Below, one piece after another: positions 20,311-21,251 of a DNA stretch of 21,251 nt; within the stretch, counting starts at the first letter, position 1; each line of letters begins with the position of its first letter. Made by a program: the position numbers and the translations under genes. The stretch lies in NCBI GenBank assembly GCA_017547265.1, contig JAFYQC010000084.1, positions 1 through 21,251 of the forward strand. Reading direction: 5' to 3'. The notes beneath the pieces are model-generated. The model was not told the DNA's origin, made no database searches, and saw only the letters and a program-made list of their open reading frames with translations. This stretch comes from Kiritimatiellia bacterium. Lineage in GTDB: Bacteria > Verrucomicrobiota > Kiritimatiellia > RFP12 > UBA1067.

Positions 20311-21251
20311 ATGCAAAATTTAGCTACAGTCGCGGTACAGGTCGGCGTGCTCTTCGCCCTTATGGCGGTGGGGGCGGTCTGCCGTCGCGTTCGCCTCGTC
20401 GACGAGACGGCCGTGAAGGGGATAGTGAATGTCCTTCTTCTCGTCGTCACGCCATCGCTCATCATCGACTCATTCCAGCGACCTTTCGACTCGTCGATGA
20501 TGCATGGATTCTTCTGGGCGTTTGCAATCGCCTCCATCGCGCATGTCGCCGTTATCCTGCTTGCCCGACTCTTTTCGCGCGGCGACGACAAATCGCGACC
20601 AGTCCTGCGTCTTGCGATGGTGTTCTCGAATGCTGGTTTCATGGGGATTCCACTCGAGCAAGCGATCCTCGGAGCTGAAGGTGTCTTCTACGGAATCGTC
20701 TATGTAGTCGTCTTCAACTTTTTCATGTGGAGCTGGGGATTGTATGAAATGAGAGGTCAAGTTCCACTCTCCAACTCCAACTCGAAACTCGAACTTAAGG
20801 AGAGGTGGCGTTCGCTGCGGCCGATGATCGTAAACCCCGGCACCGTCGGTCTCGCGATAGGATTGCCGCTCTTTTTCGCCTCCATCTCGCTCCCAGCCAT
20901 CCTCAAGACGCCGATACGTCTTCTCGCCGGGCTCAACACTCCGCTTGCCATGCTCGTCATCGGCTTCTATCTCGCGGGCGCGGACTTCCGCCGTGTCATC
21001 CGTATGCCGAGCGCCTATCTCGCAGCGGCAGTTCGCCTTATGGCCTACCCCCTCGCGATGGTCGCGCTGCTTTACCTCTTGCGCGCGCATTTCCCGCGAG
21101 AGATGATGCTTGCGCTCGTGACGGCAGCTTCGGCGCCTGTCGCGGCGATGGTGTCGATGTTCGCGTCGAAGTTCGAGCGTGACGTCGACCTTTCCGTGGG
21201 GCTCGTCAGCGGCACGACGCTCCTTAGCATCCTCACGATGCCGCCTGTGAT
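20311..21251 (+). CDS. AEC-family permease (auxin efflux carrier type), partial
   Basis: The ORF is open from 20311 to the end of the window (313 codons, no stop seen), close to full length for the family. It starts with a hydrophobic helix (VAVQVGVLFALMAVGAVCRR) followed by further helices. Family signatures are FSNAGFMGIPLEQAILG in the N-terminal half and NTPLAMLVIGFYLAG and ASAPVAAMVSMFA in the C-terminal half. Characterised bacterial members export or import small organic acids such as malate; the substrate here cannot be told. The start lacks a Shine-Dalgarno and sits 7 nt after TATAAT, so it is probably leaderless. A short repeat lengthens the loop near residues 150-163. Confidence 0.85.
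   Translation, partial: MQNLATVAVQVGVLFALMAVGAVCRRVRLVDETAVKGIVNVLLLVVTPSLIIDSFQRPFDSSMMHGFFWAFAIASIAHVAVILLARLFSRGDDKSRPVLRLAMVFSNAGFMGIPLEQAILGAEGVFYGIVYVVVFNFFMWSWGLYEMRGQVPLSNSNSKLELKERWRSLRPMIVNPGTVGLAIGLPLFFASISLPAILKTPIRLLAGLNTPLAMLVIGFYLAGADFRRVIRMPSAYLAAAVRLMAYPLAMVALLYLLRAHFPREMMLALVTAASAPVAAMVSMFASKFERDVDLSVGLVSGTTLLSILTMPPV
20762..20798 (+). repeat. Short tandem repeat in the central loop of the permease gene
   Basis: Units of 6-8 nt repeat (ACTCTCCA, ACTCCA, ACTCGAA, ACTCGAA). They encode a Ser/Asn/Leu/Lys stretch (PLSNSNSKLELKE) between two membrane segments, in the cytoplasmic-loop position. It is kept in frame, as in the GH92 gene. Confidence 0.6.

Overview
The window reads as chromosomal DNA of a glycan-degrading bacterium, moderately GC-rich, with TGA used as a stop codon. 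The best lineage guess is an animal-gut member of the PVC group, Kiritimatiellota-like. This is an inference from recalled architectures: secreted SUMF1-domain proteins with a beta-rich N-terminal extension, exported proteins with an FN3 domain split by an insert, and large GH92/GH39-type enzymes with repeats inside their genes. No rRNA, tRNA, CRISPR array or transposase was seen.

Left part (1-10902, + strand): after an unresolved 420-bp start lies a tight operon. It encodes a secreted SUMF1-fold protein, a 1072-aa secreted TIM-barrel glycosidase (GH101/DUF5696-like guess), a 1260-aa fusion of a GH39-like glycosidase with a complete GH92 alpha-mannosidase, and a second, divergent GH92. Gaps are 18 and 22 bp, then a 4-bp ATGA overlap. 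Together they look like a set for trimming mannose-containing glycans or glycoproteins outside the cytoplasm. The fusion gene carries several small repeats and palindromes that keep the frame open: three short tandem arrays, a 63-bp hairpin segment between 8-bp direct repeats, and a 54-bp three-stem palindrome.

Middle part (10903-15237): a 4.1-kb accessory island bounded by two direct copies of a ~189-bp noncoding element (about 96% identical). It holds an ATPase_2/DUF234-type ATPase with a C-terminal nuclease-like motif, a vapBC-type toxin-antitoxin pair, and an AAA_14/DUF4143 ATPase also ending in a nuclease-like motif. Each unit has its own promoter, and unusual inverted or tandem repeats lie next to those promoters.

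Right part (15238-21251): a Tat-exported metallophosphatase (+) meets a converging minus-strand operon end to end, overlapping by 26 bp. That operon reads from 20274 down to 16556: a 28-aa membrane or lipopeptide ORF, a DUF4230 protein, an exported split-FN3 protein, a HI0933-type flavoprotein and a glyoxalase-II-like hydrolase. All its junctions overlap. A near-symmetric divergent promoter (two TATAAT boxes facing apart) sits between this operon and an AEC-family permease that runs off the window. Three genes begin 7-8 nt after a TATAAT box, which points to leaderless mRNAs.
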